Source of the DNA: Alphaproteobacteria bacterium
GTDB taxonomy: Bacteria; Pseudomonadota; Alphaproteobacteria; SMXP01
Direction: 5' to 3'
NCBI GenBank assembly: GCA_028285305.1
Contig: JANQPV010000014.1
Location: 147,158 to 211,157 of the forward strand
DNA length: 64,000 bases
Shown here: positions 1 to 9,897 of the stretch, one piece after another
Numbering within the stretch: the first letter of the stretch is position 1
Layout of the letters: each line of letters starts with the position of its first letter
Translations under genes and position numbers: made by a program
Notes under the pieces: generated by a model
The model's input: the letters and a program-made list of their open reading frames with translations, nothing else
What the model was told of the DNA's origin: nothing
Database searches by the model: none

Positions 1-2
1 TA

Positions 3-95
3 ATGGCAGGCGTGCTCGTAATCAGCGGCCTTTGCGCGCTTATCACCGTGTGGTGCTTTTATGTGTTCAAAACGGGCTATCGCTTGAAAGCTTGA
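3..95 (+). CDS. C-terminal end of a membrane protein (partial)
   Basis: An open frame enters from the left edge and stops at 95. The visible 30 residues are a hydrophobic stretch of about 20 residues (ALITVWCFYVF) followed by a short basic tail ending RLKA. That is the look of the last transmembrane helix of a transporter or other integral membrane protein. The first ATG visible (position 3) is probably internal rather than the start. The family cannot be told from this fragment. A promoter-like pair and a hairpin with a T-run separate it from argD. Confidence 0.45.
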   Translation: MAGVLVISGLCALITVWCFYVFKTGYRLKA

Positions 96-111
96 GGCCA
101 CGCACAGGCAG

Positions 112-140
112 TTGACGTGGACTGACCGGGCTGAAATAAT
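112..140 (+). promoter_or_regulatory. Probable sigma70-type promoter of argD-argF-hslO
   Basis: TTGACG at 112-117 and AATAAT at 135-140 are separated by 17 bases, close to the -35/-10 consensus. They lie about 70 bases before the argD start. Transcription would begin near 147, placing the hairpin at 151-180 at the very 5' end of the mRNA. This rests on sequence match only. Confidence 0.45.
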
Positions 141-150
141 AGGCGTTTAA

Positions 151-188
151 GAGGTCGCCGAGATGATCTGAGGTGACCTCGTTTTTGT
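151..188 (+). terminator. Hairpin with T-run in front of argD (terminator or attenuator)
   Basis: GAGGTCGCC (151-159) pairs with GGTGACCTC (172-180) over nine positions, one of them a G-U wobble, with a 12-base loop. GTTTTTGTTT follows directly. It has the form of an intrinsic terminator. It may end the upstream gene, but it sits after the best argD promoter and 25 bases before the argD start, so it could also act on the argD leader. Confidence 0.55.
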
Positions 189-212
189 TTCTGAAATCTG
201 GATTTGTGGGTC

Positions 213-1412
213 ATGAGTGCCATCATGCCGACATACGGGCGGACGGATATCGAATTCGTCCGCGGCGAGGGCGTTTTCCTATACGCCGACGATGGGACAC
301 CGTTCCTGGACTTCGGATCGGGCATCGCGGTCAACGCGCTGGGCCACGCGCATCCGCGCCTTGTCGAGGCGCTCGCGTCCCAAGCGCAGCGGCTTTGGCA
401 TACGTCCAATCTCTACCGCATTCCCAACCAAGAAAAACTGGCCCAGCAATTGGTCGATCTGTCATTTGCGGACCTGGTCTTCTTTAATAATTCAGGGGCC
501 GAAGCGGTTGAATGTTCCGTCAAAGTTGCGCGGAAGTTTCATCATCATCATGGTTCCGAGCGCTATCGCATCATCACGTTCGAAGGCGCGTTTCATGGCC
601 GCTCTCTCGCCATGATTTCCGCCGGCAAGCAGCCCAAGCACCTGGAGGGCTTCGGTCCGGAGGTGGATGGCTTCGACCAGGTGCCTTTCGGAGATAGAGA
701 CGCAACACGCGCCGCGATTGGAGATCTTACAGCGGGTATCTTGATCGAACCTATTCAAGGTGAAGGCGGAATAAATGTTGTGCCGGATGGCTTCTTGGAG
801 TTTTTGAGAGAGCTGTGCGACGAGATGGGTTTGCTGCTCATCTTAGACGAAGTCCAGTCAGGAATGGGCCGCACGGGAAAATTGTTTGCCTACCAATGGA
901 CAGACATCGAGCCGGATATTATGGCCCTCGCCAAGGGTCTCGGTGGTGGCTTCCCAGCTGGCGCCTGCCTCGCCACAAAAGATGCGGCCGCCGGTATGAT
1001 TGCAGGCTCGCACGGTTCGACGTTTGGCGGCAATCCTCTGGCCATGGCCGTTGGATCGGCGGTCTTGGATGTGATGAGTGAGGATGGCTTCCTGGAGCGC
1101 GTGCAGTTATCAGCTAACCGGCTGTCGCAAGGACTGGCAATGCTTAAGGACAGATTTCCCGAAGTCATTGACGACATCAAAGGCCGCGGTCTCATGGTAG
1201 GCCTAAAGTGTGTTTGTCCGAATACGGAGCTCATTTCAGCGGCTCTGGAAGAAAATCTGCTTACGGCTATTGCAGGGGACAACGTCGTGCGGCTCTTGCC
1301 GCCTTTGATTTCCGAAGAAGCCGACATCGTTGATGCACTTGGACGCCTAGAGCGCGCGTGCGCCGCCGTGCGGGACGGGGCCAGGGCCGCCGAAGCAAGG
1401 CAGAGCTCATGA
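213..1412 (+). CDS. argD: Acetylornithine / succinyldiaminopimelate aminotransferase
   Basis: Class-III PLP aminotransferase of arginine biosynthesis (N-acetylglutamate semialdehyde to N-acetylornithine), often also serving lysine synthesis. From the ATG at 213 the protein has 399 residues, the usual length. It shows the cofactor-binding LDEVQ motif (Asp212) and the likely Schiff-base lysine in [13 protein letters not shown] (Lys241). An in-frame TTG at 204 also exists, but the ATG giving [10 protein letters not shown] matches the normal N terminus. The stop overlaps the argF start (ATGA), so the two are translationally coupled. argD-argF-hslO is a common alphaproteobacterial order. Confidence 0.95.
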   Translation: MSAIMPTYGRTDIEFVRGEGVFLYADDGTPFLDFGSGIAVNALGHAHPRLVEALASQAQRLWHTSNLYRIPNQEKLAQQLVDLSFADLVFFNNSGAEAVECSVKVARKFHHHHGSERYRIITFEGAFHGRSLAMISAGKQPKHLEGFGPEVDGFDQVPFGDRDATRAAIGDLTAGILIEPIQGEGGINVVPDGFLEFLRELCDEMGLLLILDEVQSGMGRTGKLFAYQWTDIEPDIMALAKGLGGGFPAGACLATKDAAAGMIAGSHGSTFGGNPLAMAVGSAVLDVMSEDGFLERVQLSANRLSQGLAMLKDRFPEVIDDIKGRGLMVGLKCVCPNTELISAALEENLLTAIAGDNVVRLLPPLISEEADIVDALGRLERACAAVRDGARAAEARQSS

Positions 1413-2338
1413 CGACGGCAAAACACTTCCTTGACCTGGATGTCGTGGATCCGGCGGAGTTGCGCAAAATCTTGGACGCGGCTCTTGCCCGCAAGCAGAA
1501 GCGATCAGGACTTCCTAAAGGCGCGCTGGATGCAGATAGTCCGCTCAAGGATCAGGTTCTTGCGATGCTGTTTGAGAAACCGTCCACCCGCACTCGGGTT
1601 TCGTTTGACGTTGGCATGCGTCAACTTGGCGGCGGAACGATTGTTTTGAACAGCGGCGACATGCAGCTGGGACGCGGCGAAACAATCGCGGATACGGCTC
1701 GCGTTTTGTCCCGATATGTGGACATTGTGATGTTGAGGGCAAACTCACACGAAGCGCTCTCTGCGCTGGCCGACGCATCGGACATTCCGATTATCAATGG
1801 GCTGACGGATAAGAGCCACCCCTGTCAGATCATGGCCGACATTATGACGTTTGAGGAACATAAAGGGAGCATCAAGGACCGTGCGGTGGCGTGGTTGGGC
1901 GATGGCAACAATGTTGCAACATCATGGATTCATGCCGCGGTCCAATTCGACTTTGAGCTGAGGCTTGCCTGCCCATTTAAACTGAGGCCGTCCGCTTCGC
2001 TTGTTTCATGGGCACAGGACAAGGGCGCGCGCGTTACCGTTACGGAAGATGCTCGCCTCGCGGCTGATGGCGTAGATTGTATCGTTACAGATACATGGGT
2101 CTCCATGGGAGACACGAATGAGATTGAGCGGCGGCGGTTGCTGTCCCCCTATCAGGTGAACGCCGCGCTCATGTCTGCGGCATCTGCCGACGCGGTCTTT
2201 ATGCACTGCCTGCCCGCACATCGCGGTGAGGAGGTTACAGACGACGTCCTAGATGGTCCGAATTCCGTCGTGCTTGATGAAGCGGAAAACCGATTGCACG
2301 CACAAAAGGCGATCTTACTTTGGTGTTTGGGGCACTGA
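1409..2338 (+). CDS. argF: Ornithine carbamoyltransferase
   Basis: Cytosolic enzyme joining ornithine and carbamoyl phosphate to citrulline. The 309-residue product has the carbamoyl-phosphate loop FEKPSTRTR near residues 56-63, the HPCQ motif of the phosphate site, and the C-terminal [11 protein letters not shown] ornithine-site motif. The ATG at 1409 overlaps the argD stop by four bases. A longer frame upstream in the same phase lies within argD and is ignored. Anabolic rather than catabolic function is inferred from pairing with argD. Confidence 0.96.
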   Translation: MTTAKHFLDLDVVDPAELRKILDAALARKQKRSGLPKGALDADSPLKDQVLAMLFEKPSTRTRVSFDVGMRQLGGGTIVLNSGDMQLGRGETIADTARVLSRYVDIVMLRANSHEALSALADASDIPIINGLTDKSHPCQIMADIMTFEEHKGSIKDRAVAWLGDGNNVATSWIHAAVQFDFELRLACPFKLRPSASLVSWAQDKGARVTVTEDARLAADGVDCIVTDTWVSMGDTNEIERRRLLSPYQVNAALMSAASADAVFMHCLPAHRGEEVTDDVLDGPNSVVLDEAENRLHAQKAILLWCLGH

Positions 2339-2345
2339 TCTCTCT

Positions 2346-3284
2346 TTGGCCTCACAATCTACCATCATAAAAGCTGACTTTGTCCAGCCGTTTCAAGTCG
2401 AAGGCACTCACGTGCGCGGGCAGCTTATTCGGCTTTCGGATAGTCTTGATGCGATCCTGACCCGACACAACTACCCGCAAAACGTTTCTGTCTTGCTCGC
2501 CCAAACGATCGGATTGAGTTCTTTGTTCGGCTCAAGACTGAAATTCGACGGAAAAGTCAGTGTGCAGGCCCAGAGTGAGGGTGCTGTTCGTTTGCTGGTG
2601 GCGGACTGCGAACATGACGGCGCCGTGCGCGGCTTTGCCCAGTTTGACGAGACGCTTTGTACAAATGCGGACATCCAAAACGAGTCAGACCTTCTTGGAC
2701 GAGGACATTTGGCCATTACCATTGACCCGGGCACAGCTAAAGACCGATATCAAGGGATTGTGGAATTATCGGAAAGGGGCGTTATTGCCTCGACACTGAG
2801 CTACTTCTCCAAATCCGAGCAAACGCTTACGAATTTGAAGCTTTTTGCATCGGCCCCTTCGTCCTCGGCGTCGAGCTGGTCCTTGGGCGGCGTAATGATC
2901 CAAAAACTTCCGCCTCCTGAAGAGCGGCACCTAGAGCCCACACATCAGGCGCTCGATGACTGGGAAGCCGCGAGCGCACTATTGGACACGATGGGGGCCG
3001 ACGAGTTACTCGATCCCCACGTGGATTCCCACGCATTGCTGTTCCGGCTTTATCATGAAATGGGCGTGCGTGTGTACGACCCTTCGCCGGTGCGCTTTGG
3101 ATGTTCTTGTACACGAGAACGCATCGAAAATATTTTGCGCACGTTCAGTGCCGAAGATATCCAAGACATCGTTGAAGATGAAGGCCAGGTCCGCGCCAAT
3201 TGCGAATTCTGCAATGAGACTTATTTGTTTTCCCTGACGGACTTGGACGTAATGGGCATCCGGCCGGATACATTGAACAATTAG
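2346..3284 (+). CDS. hslO: Redox-regulated chaperone Hsp33
   Basis: Cytosolic holdase activated by oxidation. The C-terminal zinc switch is present as CSC followed some 30 residues later by CEFC. The N-terminal domain carries the family pattern around QTIGLSSLFGSRLKFDG. No ATG fits the usual start; a TTG at 2346 (LASQSTIIKADF) gives 312 residues and lies just after the argF stop, so it is preferred over an ATG at 2253 that lies inside argF. Being third in the arginine operon is typical for alphaproteobacteria. Confidence 0.9.
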   Translation: MASQSTIIKADFVQPFQVEGTHVRGQLIRLSDSLDAILTRHNYPQNVSVLLAQTIGLSSLFGSRLKFDGKVSVQAQSEGAVRLLVADCEHDGAVRGFAQFDETLCTNADIQNESDLLGRGHLAITIDPGTAKDRYQGIVELSERGVIASTLSYFSKSEQTLTNLKLFASAPSSSASSWSLGGVMIQKLPPPEERHLEPTHQALDDWEAASALLDTMGADELLDPHVDSHALLFRLYHEMGVRVYDPSPVRFGCSCTRERIENILRTFSAEDIQDIVEDEGQVRANCEFCNETYLFSLTDLDVMGIRPDTLNN

Positions 3285-3400
3285 GGGGCGCTGATTGGGT
3301 ATTCGGACTTGGAGTCCTGGCAAACCTGCCACTTTCACCCCATCTCTCCCGATTGTGTTCCACTTGTCGTCAACAGACCTTTATCAATTCTGGTCAGTCC

Positions 3401-4300
3401 ATGTCCGCACACTCGCTCTCCATATTGGGAACTTCGTCACAACTGCCAACACGCGATCGCAATCACAGCGGCTTCTTTGTGCGCTGGCAGCAGCATGGCT
3501 TTTTGTTCGATCCGGGTGAAGGCACCCAGCAGCACATGCTCCGATATGGCGTCAAGGCAAGCCAAATCACAAAGATCTTTATCAGTCATTTTCACGGCGA
3601 TCATTGCCTGGGATTGCCGGGCGTCATCCAACGTTTGTCGAACGACGGCGTCGCGCACGTCGTCGAGGTGTACTATCCAGCTTCCGGCGAAGCGTTCTTT
3701 CAACGATTGAGGTACGCGTCCCATTTCCATGATCGGACCAATCTGTGTCCCTGCCCTATTTCAGCGAACGGACCGGTTTGGCAATCGGAAAGGCTTGCGA
3801 TCTACGCAGAACGCCTTGAGCACAATGTCGAGTGTTTTGGCTATCGCGTTGAAGAAAAAGGCAAATTGTCCGTTGACGCCGAGAAAGCCCAGCGGGCCGG
3901 TCTGAGCGGTCCGCAAATAGGCGCGCTCAAACAATCAGGCTCCCTCTCCGTGGATGGGAAGGTCTTCAAGCTGAGAGACTTTTCCATCGAGAAACCAGGC
4001 ACCGTATTCGCTTTTGTTCAAGACACCAGATCTTGTCCGGCGGCGCGCCGGCTTCTCGACAACGCACATCTTGCTGTCCTGGAAGCGACTTATCTGAACG
4101 CGCAAGACCGGCCTGACGAAACCGTTTCCCATATGACGATTGAAGAGGCCGCTCAATTGGCCTCTCAGGCCCGCGTGGTCGCACCTGTCTTTACGCATTT
4201 TTCTACGCGATACAATGACTTAGAGGCGTTCTCTCAAGTCGCGACTGGTATTCATCCGTCCGCCCTGATCGCACGCGAAGGCGATGTACACGACTTTTAG
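3401..4300 (+). CDS. rnz: Ribonuclease Z (tRNA 3' processing metallo-beta-lactamase)
   Basis: Zinc-dependent endonuclease of the ELAC1/RNase Z type that trims tRNA precursors. The signature SHFHGDH is at residues 62-68, with further metal ligands expected in DTRSC and THFSTRY. The length is 299 residues from the ATG at 3401 (MSAHSLSILGTSS, the normal beta-strand start); an in-frame ATG at 3353 is less likely. The gene follows hslO after 116 bases and converges on the next gene with eight bases between stops. Confidence 0.85.
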   Translation: MSAHSLSILGTSSQLPTRDRNHSGFFVRWQQHGFLFDPGEGTQQHMLRYGVKASQITKIFISHFHGDHCLGLPGVIQRLSNDGVAHVVEVYYPASGEAFFQRLRYASHFHDRTNLCPCPISANGPVWQSERLAIYAERLEHNVECFGYRVEEKGKLSVDAEKAQRAGLSGPQIGALKQSGSLSVDGKVFKLRDFSIEKPGTVFAFVQDTRSCPAARRLLDNAHLAVLEATYLNAQDRPDETVSHMTIEEAAQLASQARVVAPVFTHFSTRYNDLEAFSQVATGIHPSALIAREGDVHDF

Positions 4301-4308
4301 GGACCCTC

Positions 4309-5304
4309 CTAGTCCATCCGCAACAACTGCTTGCCAAAATTCTGGCCGGAGAACAACCGGTTGAGCGTCGCAGGGATATTGTCAAACCCTTCTTGGATAT
4401 CCTCTTTGTACGTGATTTTTCCCTGCCGCATCCATTCGGCGATTTCGGCTCGGGCTTGCGGAAACTCTTTGGCGTGGTCGGACACAAGGATGCCCATCAT
4501 GTGGGCGCGCTTGAACACCAAGTTGAAGTAGTTTGCGGGGCCAGGCGGGGGTTTTTCCATCTCGTACCTGGAAATGGCGCCGCAAATGATCACGCGGGCA
4601 TAGAGCGCAATTCTGGCAAGCGCTATGTCGAGCACGGGCCCACCCACATTATCGAAGAAGATGTCGATGCCGTTTGGGCAATGCTCTTTGATCGCCTTTT
4701 TGACGTCATCGTTCTTGTAGTCGATCGCTGCGTCAAAGCCGACTTCATTGACAATCCAGGCGCATTTCTCCGGTCCGCCCGCAACGCCCACCACATCGCA
4801 GCCCTTGATCTTGCCGATCTGACCGACCATGGATCCCACAGCTCCCGCGGCCCCGGTGACGACCAGCATGTCACCTTCTTTGGGTTTACCGTTGTGCAGG
4901 AGCCCAAAATACGCCGTCAATCCGGTCCCGCCCAAGGGGCCTAGATAGGCCGTGAGCAGATCATGGTTTTCGATGATTTCCACCTGGTCGCCGGGAAGCG
5001 TCGCATAGTCCTGCCATCCAAGAAGCCCCATAACCTTCGCCCCCACGGGCACGAACGCCGCTTTGCTCTCAACAACCTCTCCCACGCCGCTCGCGCGCAT
5101 CACCTCGCCGAGGGCGGTGGCGTCGGCGTAGCCGATGTTTTCCATCTGTCCTTTGAGGGAGGGATCAAAGCTCAAATACTCGACCTTTATCCGCACCTCT
5201 CCTTCGCCAAGCGGCGACAGCTCCACTTCATTCCGCAGGAAATCATCGCTGCGCATGGCGCGTCCGCGCGGGTTGCCATTGATCAACCATTGCCTGTTTT
5301 GCAT
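4309..5304 (-). CDS. Zinc-free NADP-dependent medium-chain oxidoreductase (CurA / leukotriene B4 dehydrogenase-like)
   Basis: A 331-residue member of the medium-chain dehydrogenase/reductase superfamily. It has the N-terminal FLSFDPSLKGQM-type substrate loop and the nucleotide-binding GAAGAVGSMVGQIGK motif near residues 150-165, followed by AGGPEKCAW. It lacks the zinc ligands of alcohol dehydrogenases. Relatives reduce alpha,beta-enones using NADPH. The start ATG follows a GAGGGGA ribosome site. It lies 142 bases past ureG in the same direction, so it may be a separate unit. Its substrate is unknown. Confidence 0.8.
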   Translation of the reverse strand: MQNRQWLINGNPRGRAMRSDDFLRNEVELSPLGEGEVRIKVEYLSFDPSLKGQMENIGYADATALGEVMRASGVGEVVESKAAFVPVGAKVMGLLGWQDYATLPGDQVEIIENHDLLTAYLGPLGGTGLTAYFGLLHNGKPKEGDMLVVTGAAGAVGSMVGQIGKIKGCDVVGVAGGPEKCAWIVNEVGFDAAIDYKNDDVKKAIKEHCPNGIDIFFDNVGGPVLDIALARIALYARVIICGAISRYEMEKPPPGPANYFNLVFKRAHMMGILVSDHAKEFPQARAEIAEWMRQGKITYKEDIQEGFDNIPATLNRLFSGQNFGKQLLRMD

Positions 5305-5446
5305 TCCCCTCTCCCTTCGTTTCTTGCTTGAGGGGTATCATACTTCCGACATGGGCGCGGCGCAAAGTATCCGGGATGACCGAGCTATTTGGGAAGCGCG
5401 AACGGTATCGGATGCCCGATTGCTTGCCGAAAACTGGCGCCTTCCG

Positions 5447-6085
5447 CTACAGGCCGCCTTGTTCAACAATGAACTCGGCGACGTTCGCAACGCCCTCTCC
5501 CTTCTTGAGGTTGGTGAAAGAGTAAGGCCGTTCGCCGCGCATGCGCTGAGTATCCGACTCCATAACTTCGAGCGAAGCCCCCACATGGGGCGCCAAGTCG
5601 GTCTTATTGATCACGAGCATGTCGGAACGCGTGATGCCCGGCCCGCCCTTGCGCGGAATTTTTTCCCCTTGGGCCACATCGATCACATAAATGGTGAGAT
5701 CGGCGAGTTCCGGGCTGAACGTGGCCGCTAGGTTATCACCGCCCGACTCGATCAAGATGATATCCAGGTCCGGGAACTTCTTTTGCATCTCGGAGACGGC
5801 CGACAGATTGATCGAGGCGTCTTCTCTGATTGCCGTGTGCGGACATCCACCCGTTTCCACGCCCATTATTCGTTCCTCCGGCAACGCTTCAGCGCGGGTC
5901 AAGATGAGCGCATCCTCTTTAGTGTAGATATCATTCGTGATCGCACAAATATCGAACTTGTCCCGAAATGTCTTACACAAACATTCCATGAGCGCTGTCT
6001 TGCCCGAACCGACAGGACCGCCTATGCCGACCCGCAGGGGTCCGTTGGGGGACGAAGCATTTTTTTGAAGATGTGAGTCTGTCAT
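5447..6085 (-). CDS. ureG: Urease accessory GTPase UreG
   Basis: SIMIBI GTPase that powers nickel delivery to urease with UreE, UreF and UreD. The P-loop [13 protein letters not shown] is near residues 22-34, the metal-binding invariant CPH within [13 protein letters not shown] near 80, the switch region [15 protein letters not shown], and the guanine motif [12 protein letters not shown]. The length of 212 residues is usual. Its start overlaps the end of ureF by four bases. It is the last gene of the long minus-strand train. Confidence 0.97.
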   Translation of the reverse strand: MTDSHLQKNASSPNGPLRVGIGGPVGSGKTALMECLCKTFRDKFDICAITNDIYTKEDALILTRAEALPEERIMGVETGGCPHTAIREDASINLSAVSEMQKKFPDLDIILIESGGDNLAATFSPELADLTIYVIDVAQGEKIPRKGGPGITRSDMLVINKTDLAPHVGASLEVMESDTQRMRGERPYSFTNLKKGEGVANVAEFIVEQGGL

Positions 6086-6765
6086 GATCGGAAAAGCCTT
6101 GTGTATTGGGTTTCATGGTACATGGAGCTCAAGTCAGCCATAACGGTGCAGCCACCCAAATCATCGGTGGTCGATTCCAAAGCTTCCTCGATAACGCCGT
6201 CAAACATCGGCAAGAGATGCGCGAGGGCTCGTTGGCCGTCTGTTTGGCCGAGAGGAATGAGCCGCACGCCTGCGGACACGAGATTTGCGAACATGCCGTG
6301 AAGATACGCCGCGAGACCGTGCTTGAGCGGAATCTCGCGGTAAGCGGCCGCAAGGGCAACGGAAACGGGAAATGCCAAGGTTTGATCACTCTCCGGATAG
6401 ATTGAACCCTTTTCAGCCACTTGCCAAACGTCTCGCGTTACTCTCCGGAAGGCTTCCCCCTGCCCCATCGTCTCCAGATGCCGTTCCGCCGACGGAGAAA
6501 ATGCTGCGGCAAGCTCCGCAATCTTCTCCAATTCAACATCGTCCGATTGGCGGGCCGCTTCATAGCTCTCTACGAAGAAGATCGCGTCGTTTCGTCCGCT
6601 TCCAAACACCAGTATATCGTGAAGCCACTCCTGGAATGTCGTCAGATCGCGAACATCGCCTGTTTCGACCAACCATTCCAGACCGTGCGAATACGAAAAA
6701 CCGCCGACGGGATAGTTCGGCGACAGCCACGTCATAAGTGTCGTCAGATCAGTGATCGTGGTCAT
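6082..6765 (-). CDS. ureF: Urease accessory protein UreF
   Basis: Helical activation factor that acts with UreD and UreG as a platform for nickel insertion. The N-terminal [17 protein letters not shown] motif is characteristic (residues 14-30), and the C terminus ends [11 protein letters not shown] as in most UreF proteins. The length is 227 residues. The start overlaps ureE by 17 bases and the end overlaps ureG, showing tight coupling in the operon. Confidence 0.95.
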   Translation of the reverse strand: MTTITDLTTLMTWLSPNYPVGGFSYSHGLEWLVETGDVRDLTTFQEWLHDILVFGSGRNDAIFFVESYEAARQSDDVELEKIAELAAAFSPSAERHLETMGQGEAFRRVTRDVWQVAEKGSIYPESDQTLAFPVSVALAAAYREIPLKHGLAAYLHGMFANLVSAGVRLIPLGQTDGQRALAHLLPMFDGVIEEALESTTDDLGGCTVMADLSSMYHETQYTRLFRS

Positions 6766-7258
6766 GATGGCTTACCGCCGAGGCATTGTGGGAGTGGCTG
6801 GACGCGGCGTGATTCCCGTAGGCCCCGCCTTCCGGATTGAAAGGCGCTGAGACTTCGCGCACTTTTGCTCCCAATTTCTCAGCCATTTCGGCCACAACGT
6901 GATCTTTCCGAATACGGAGCGATTTGCTTCCGATTTCAGTGGGCAGATGACGATTTCCCAAGTGCCAGGCGACTCTTGTCAGATGTCGATGATCCTCACA
7001 CGTGAATTCGTGCAGTACTTCGGGGGCGGACTCCACGGCGATGATTCTACCATCTTCGAGGACAAGCCCATCTCCACCTTTCAAATCGGGCACCCGGGGC
7101 AAGTCCAATAAGAAGCTCAGACCTTTTTCGGCTGTTAATTTCATCCGGCGACGATGGCGGTCGGTGTAATCCAGCGCGACCCAGTCAACGGCTCTTTCCG
7201 ACCAAGTACCGGCCTGAGCAACTCTGGTGGCTCTCAACATCGGCGCCGCCCCCTTCAT
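6749..7258 (-). CDS. ureE: Urease nickel metallochaperone UreE
   Basis: Dimeric nickel carrier of 169 residues. The peptide-binding N-terminal domain contains RHRRRMKLT near residues 35-43. The nickel-binding C-terminal domain contains ARNHLTR-type HLTRVAWHLGNRHLPTE. A histidine-rich tail ([21 protein letters not shown] region) gives extra nickel storage capacity as in the Klebsiella protein. The start follows the ureC stop without a gap. Confidence 0.93.
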   Translation of the reverse strand: MKGAAPMLRATRVAQAGTWSERAVDWVALDYTDRHRRRMKLTAEKGLSFLLDLPRVPDLKGGDGLVLEDGRIIAVESAPEVLHEFTCEDHRHLTRVAWHLGNRHLPTEIGSKSLRIRKDHVVAEMAEKLGAKVREVSAPFNPEGGAYGNHAASSHSHNASAVSHHDHDH

Positions 7259-8971
7259 TCAAAAAAGGAAATAACGCTGCGCCATCGGCAGAACCTCGGC
7301 CGGTTCGCAGATCAGCACTTGTCCGTCTGCACGCACTTCATAGGTTTCCGGATCAACCTCCATATGAGGTGTTGCGTTGTTGTGAATCATCGACGCCTTT
7401 GTCAGTCCGCCTCGTGTGTTCGAGACGGCGATGAGTTCTTTTTCCAGTCCCCGCTGTTCTGGCAACCCTGCCTCCAGCCCAGCTTGGGAGGTGAACGTGA
7501 CACTCGAAACTTGAACGGACCTGCCATAGGCCCCGAACATGGGACGGTAATGGACCGGCTGAGGTGTCGGTATCGAGGCGTTTGGATCCCCCATGGGGGC
7601 GGCGGCGATGGTCCCTCCGAGCAAGACCAACGCCGGCTTCACCCCAAAGAAAGCCGGATCCCATAGACACAGATCCGCCCGCTTGCCAACTTCGATCGAG
7701 CCCACGTGCTCCGCCAGCCCATGAGCAAGTGCAGCATTGATGGTATATTTCGCAATATATCTCTTTACCCGGAAGTTATCGTTGTCTCCGGTCTCTTCCG
7801 GCAGTCGCCCACGCTGCTTTTTCATTTTGTCGGCGGTTTGCCATGTGCGGATGAGAACTTCGCCAACGCGGCCCATAGCCTGGCTGTCTGACGCGATAAT
7901 GGAGAACGCACCCATATCGTGAAGAATATCTTCCGCCGCGATTGTCTCTTTTCTGATCCGGCTTTCGGCGAACGCCACATCTTCCGTTATTCTCGGATCC
8001 AGATGATGACAAACCATCAGCATATCCAGATGCTCATCAATTGTATTGACCGTATAGGGACGCGTGGGATTTGTTGATGAGGGCAGGACATTTGGGAGTC
8101 CGCACACTTTGATTATATCGGGCGCGTGTCCCCCTCCGGCGCCTTCGGTGTGGAATGCGTGAATGGTCCGATCTTTGAAGGCGGCAATTGTATTCTCGAC
8201 AAATCCGCTCTCGTTCAATGTGTCCGTATGGATCATGACCTGGATGTCATAATCATCAGCAACGGAAAGGCAACAATCGATGGCCGCCGGTGTCGTCCCC
8301 CAATCCTCATGCAGCTTAAGGGCGCACGCTCCGCCCTTGACTTGTTCGACCAGCGCTTCGGGTCTTGACGCATTGCCCTTGCCGGCAAACGCCAAGTTCA
8401 TTGGAAACGCATCGGCCGATTGCAACATGCGCCCGATATGCCATGGACCCGGTGTGCACGTGGTCGCATTCGTGCCCGTCGCTGGCCCTGTTCCACCGCC
8501 CAACATGGTGGTGACGCCGGACATGAGGGCTTCCTCGATCTGTTGTGGGCAAATGAAATGAATATGGACGTCCAGACCGCCGGCGGTCAAAATTTTGCCT
8601 TCACCAGCGATTGCTTCCGTGCCCGGACCGATCACGATATCCACACCCGGTTGTGTGTCAGGGTTCCCCGCCTTGCCGATGCCGACAATGCGCCCGTCCT
8701 TCAAACCGACATCCGCTTTAACGATGCCCCAGTGGTCAATGACGAGCGCATTGGTGATCACTGTATCGACGGCGCCCGCCGCCCGCGTCGTTTGGGACTG
8801 CCCCATTCCATCGCGGATCACCTTCCCGCCGCCGAACTTGACCTCTTCCCCGTACGTTGTGAAGTCCTTTTCGACTTCGACGAAGAGCTCCGTGTCGGCC
8901 AGCCTTACCCTATCCCCTACCGTGGGGCCAAACATGGCTGCGTAGTCGCGTCTTGAGATCTTTGTTGGCAT
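7259..8971 (-). CDS. ureC: Urease alpha subunit (catalytic)
   Basis: Nickel amidohydrolase splitting urea to ammonia and carbamate. The 570-residue product has all the expected active-site residues: HIH at 136-138, the carbamylated lysine in ALKLHEDWG (Lys219), the flap sequence MVCHHLDP with its mobile Cys and His, and the later GSDSQAMG loop. The length matches the family (about 567-572). It sits between ureB (26 bases upstream) and ureE. In this operon it consumes the urea released by allantoicase and ureidoglycolate lyase. Confidence 0.98.
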   Translation of the reverse strand: MPTKISRRDYAAMFGPTVGDRVRLADTELFVEVEKDFTTYGEEVKFGGGKVIRDGMGQSQTTRAAGAVDTVITNALVIDHWGIVKADVGLKDGRIVGIGKAGNPDTQPGVDIVIGPGTEAIAGEGKILTAGGLDVHIHFICPQQIEEALMSGVTTMLGGGTGPATGTNATTCTPGPWHIGRMLQSADAFPMNLAFAGKGNASRPEALVEQVKGGACALKLHEDWGTTPAAIDCCLSVADDYDIQVMIHTDTLNESGFVENTIAAFKDRTIHAFHTEGAGGGHAPDIIKVCGLPNVLPSSTNPTRPYTVNTIDEHLDMLMVCHHLDPRITEDVAFAESRIRKETIAAEDILHDMGAFSIIASDSQAMGRVGEVLIRTWQTADKMKKQRGRLPEETGDNDNFRVKRYIAKYTINAALAHGLAEHVGSIEVGKRADLCLWDPAFFGVKPALVLLGGTIAAAPMGDPNASIPTPQPVHYRPMFGAYGRSVQVSSVTFTSQAGLEAGLPEQRGLEKELIAVSNTRGGLTKASMIHNNATPHMEVDPETYEVRADGQVLICEPAEVLPMAQRYFLF

Positions 8972-8997
8972 GAGGTTCGGCTTTCGATGGACTGCCG

Positions 8998-9303
8998 CTA
9001 AAGCGGTCCCATGATCTTTTGTTGAAATCCGTATACGGTCCGAGACCCGGAAAGAGGAACCAATCTCACCTCACGCTCTTGGCCGGGTTCGAACCGTACG
9101 GCGGTTCCCGCCGCGATATCGAGACGGAGGCCTCTTGTCTTTTCTCTATCAAACGAGAGTGCATCGTTTACTTCGAAGAAATGGTAATGGGACCCCACCT
9201 GAACCGGACGATCACCGGTATTTCCAACGGTGAGCGTCGTGACCGGACTGCCCGCATTCAACTCGATGTCGCCTTGGGGCGTGATAACTTCGCCTGGTTT
9301 CAT
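8998..9303 (-). CDS. ureB: Urease beta subunit
   Basis: A 101-residue structural subunit with the family start [16 protein letters not shown] and the motif [11 protein letters not shown]. The C terminus ends [16 protein letters not shown]. alpha, beta and gamma subunits are encoded separately, as in most proteobacteria. Its ATG overlaps the stop of the small membrane-protein gene by four bases, so the two are coupled. Confidence 0.96.
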   Translation of the reverse strand: MKPGEVITPQGDIELNAGSPVTTLTVGNTGDRPVQVGSHYHFFEVNDALSFDREKTRGLRLDIAAGTAVRFEPGQEREVRLVPLSGSRTVYGFQQKIMGPL

Positions 9304-9533
9304 TTCATTCTTCTCGGGCGCGGAGAGCGAACCTTCACAGCGCGCTTCCTGCGGGCATTCAAAGAAAGCGTTGTCACTGTGAGGCCAATCGCCGTTGCCG
9401 TCACGAACAACGCCATCGGGATTGCAACGCCATCACTCACATGCACATGGGCAGTTGAATCATAATGTGCGAAGGCTGCCGTTCCTATACTGATTAGACC
9501 GGCCGCGAGTGCAAATGTCACGAACTTGTTCAT
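9300..9533 (-). CDS. Small exported/membrane protein encoded between ureA and ureB
   Basis: A 77-residue protein starting at an ATG with a clear AAGGAG ribosome site. An N-terminal signal-like helix ([19 protein letters not shown], residues 4-22) is followed by a short His-containing segment ([13 protein letters not shown]), a second hydrophobic helix (about 37-57), and a strongly basic tail ([17 protein letters not shown]). The predicted topology puts the histidines outside the cytoplasm. The family is not recognised. The position inside the urease structural genes and overlap with ureB suggest a urease- or nickel-related role, but that is inference only. Confidence 0.7.
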   Translation of the reverse strand: MNKFVTFALAAGLISIGTAAFAHYDSTAHVHVSDGVAIPMALFVTATAIGLTVTTLSLNARRKRAVKVRSPRPRRMK

Positions 9534-9569
9534 ATTCTGTATTCTCCTTCAATAGGTCGGACTTGATCG

Positions 9570-9872
9570 CTAGCGTAGGGGATTGTGCACCGTGACGAGC
9601 TTTACGCCGTCCGGAAAGGTTGCCTCAACTTGCACATCATGGATCATGTCGGGGATACCTTCCATAACTTGATCTTTTGACACGACATGAGCACCCGCCT
9701 CCATAAGGTCCGCTACCGAACGACCATCGCGGGCCCCCTCCATTATGAAATCGGAAATCAGAGCTATGGCCTCAGGGTAGTTGAGCTTAACACCGCGCTC
9801 CAAGCGCCGCCGCGCTACTATTGCCGCCATCGCGATCATGAGCTTGTCTTTTTCTCTGGGGGTTAAGTTCAC
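9570..9872 (-). CDS. ureA: Urease gamma subunit
   Basis: A 100-residue subunit with the family sequence [22 protein letters not shown] at the N terminus and [14 protein letters not shown] at the C terminus. It begins at a GTG 25 bases after ureD. Together with UreB and UreC it forms the urease holoenzyme. Confidence 0.97.
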   Translation of the reverse strand: MNLTPREKDKLMIAMAAIVARRRLERGVKLNYPEAIALISDFIMEGARDGRSVADLMEAGAHVVSKDQVMEGIPDMIHDVQVEATFPDGVKLVTVHNPLR

Positions 9873-9897
9873 ACGGTTACCTCTCTCATTCGTCTTC

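Noticed and set aside
2659..2666. TTGTACAA in hslO
   Set aside because: The half-sites have no two-base spacer and lie in coding sequence, so it does not fit the operator model.
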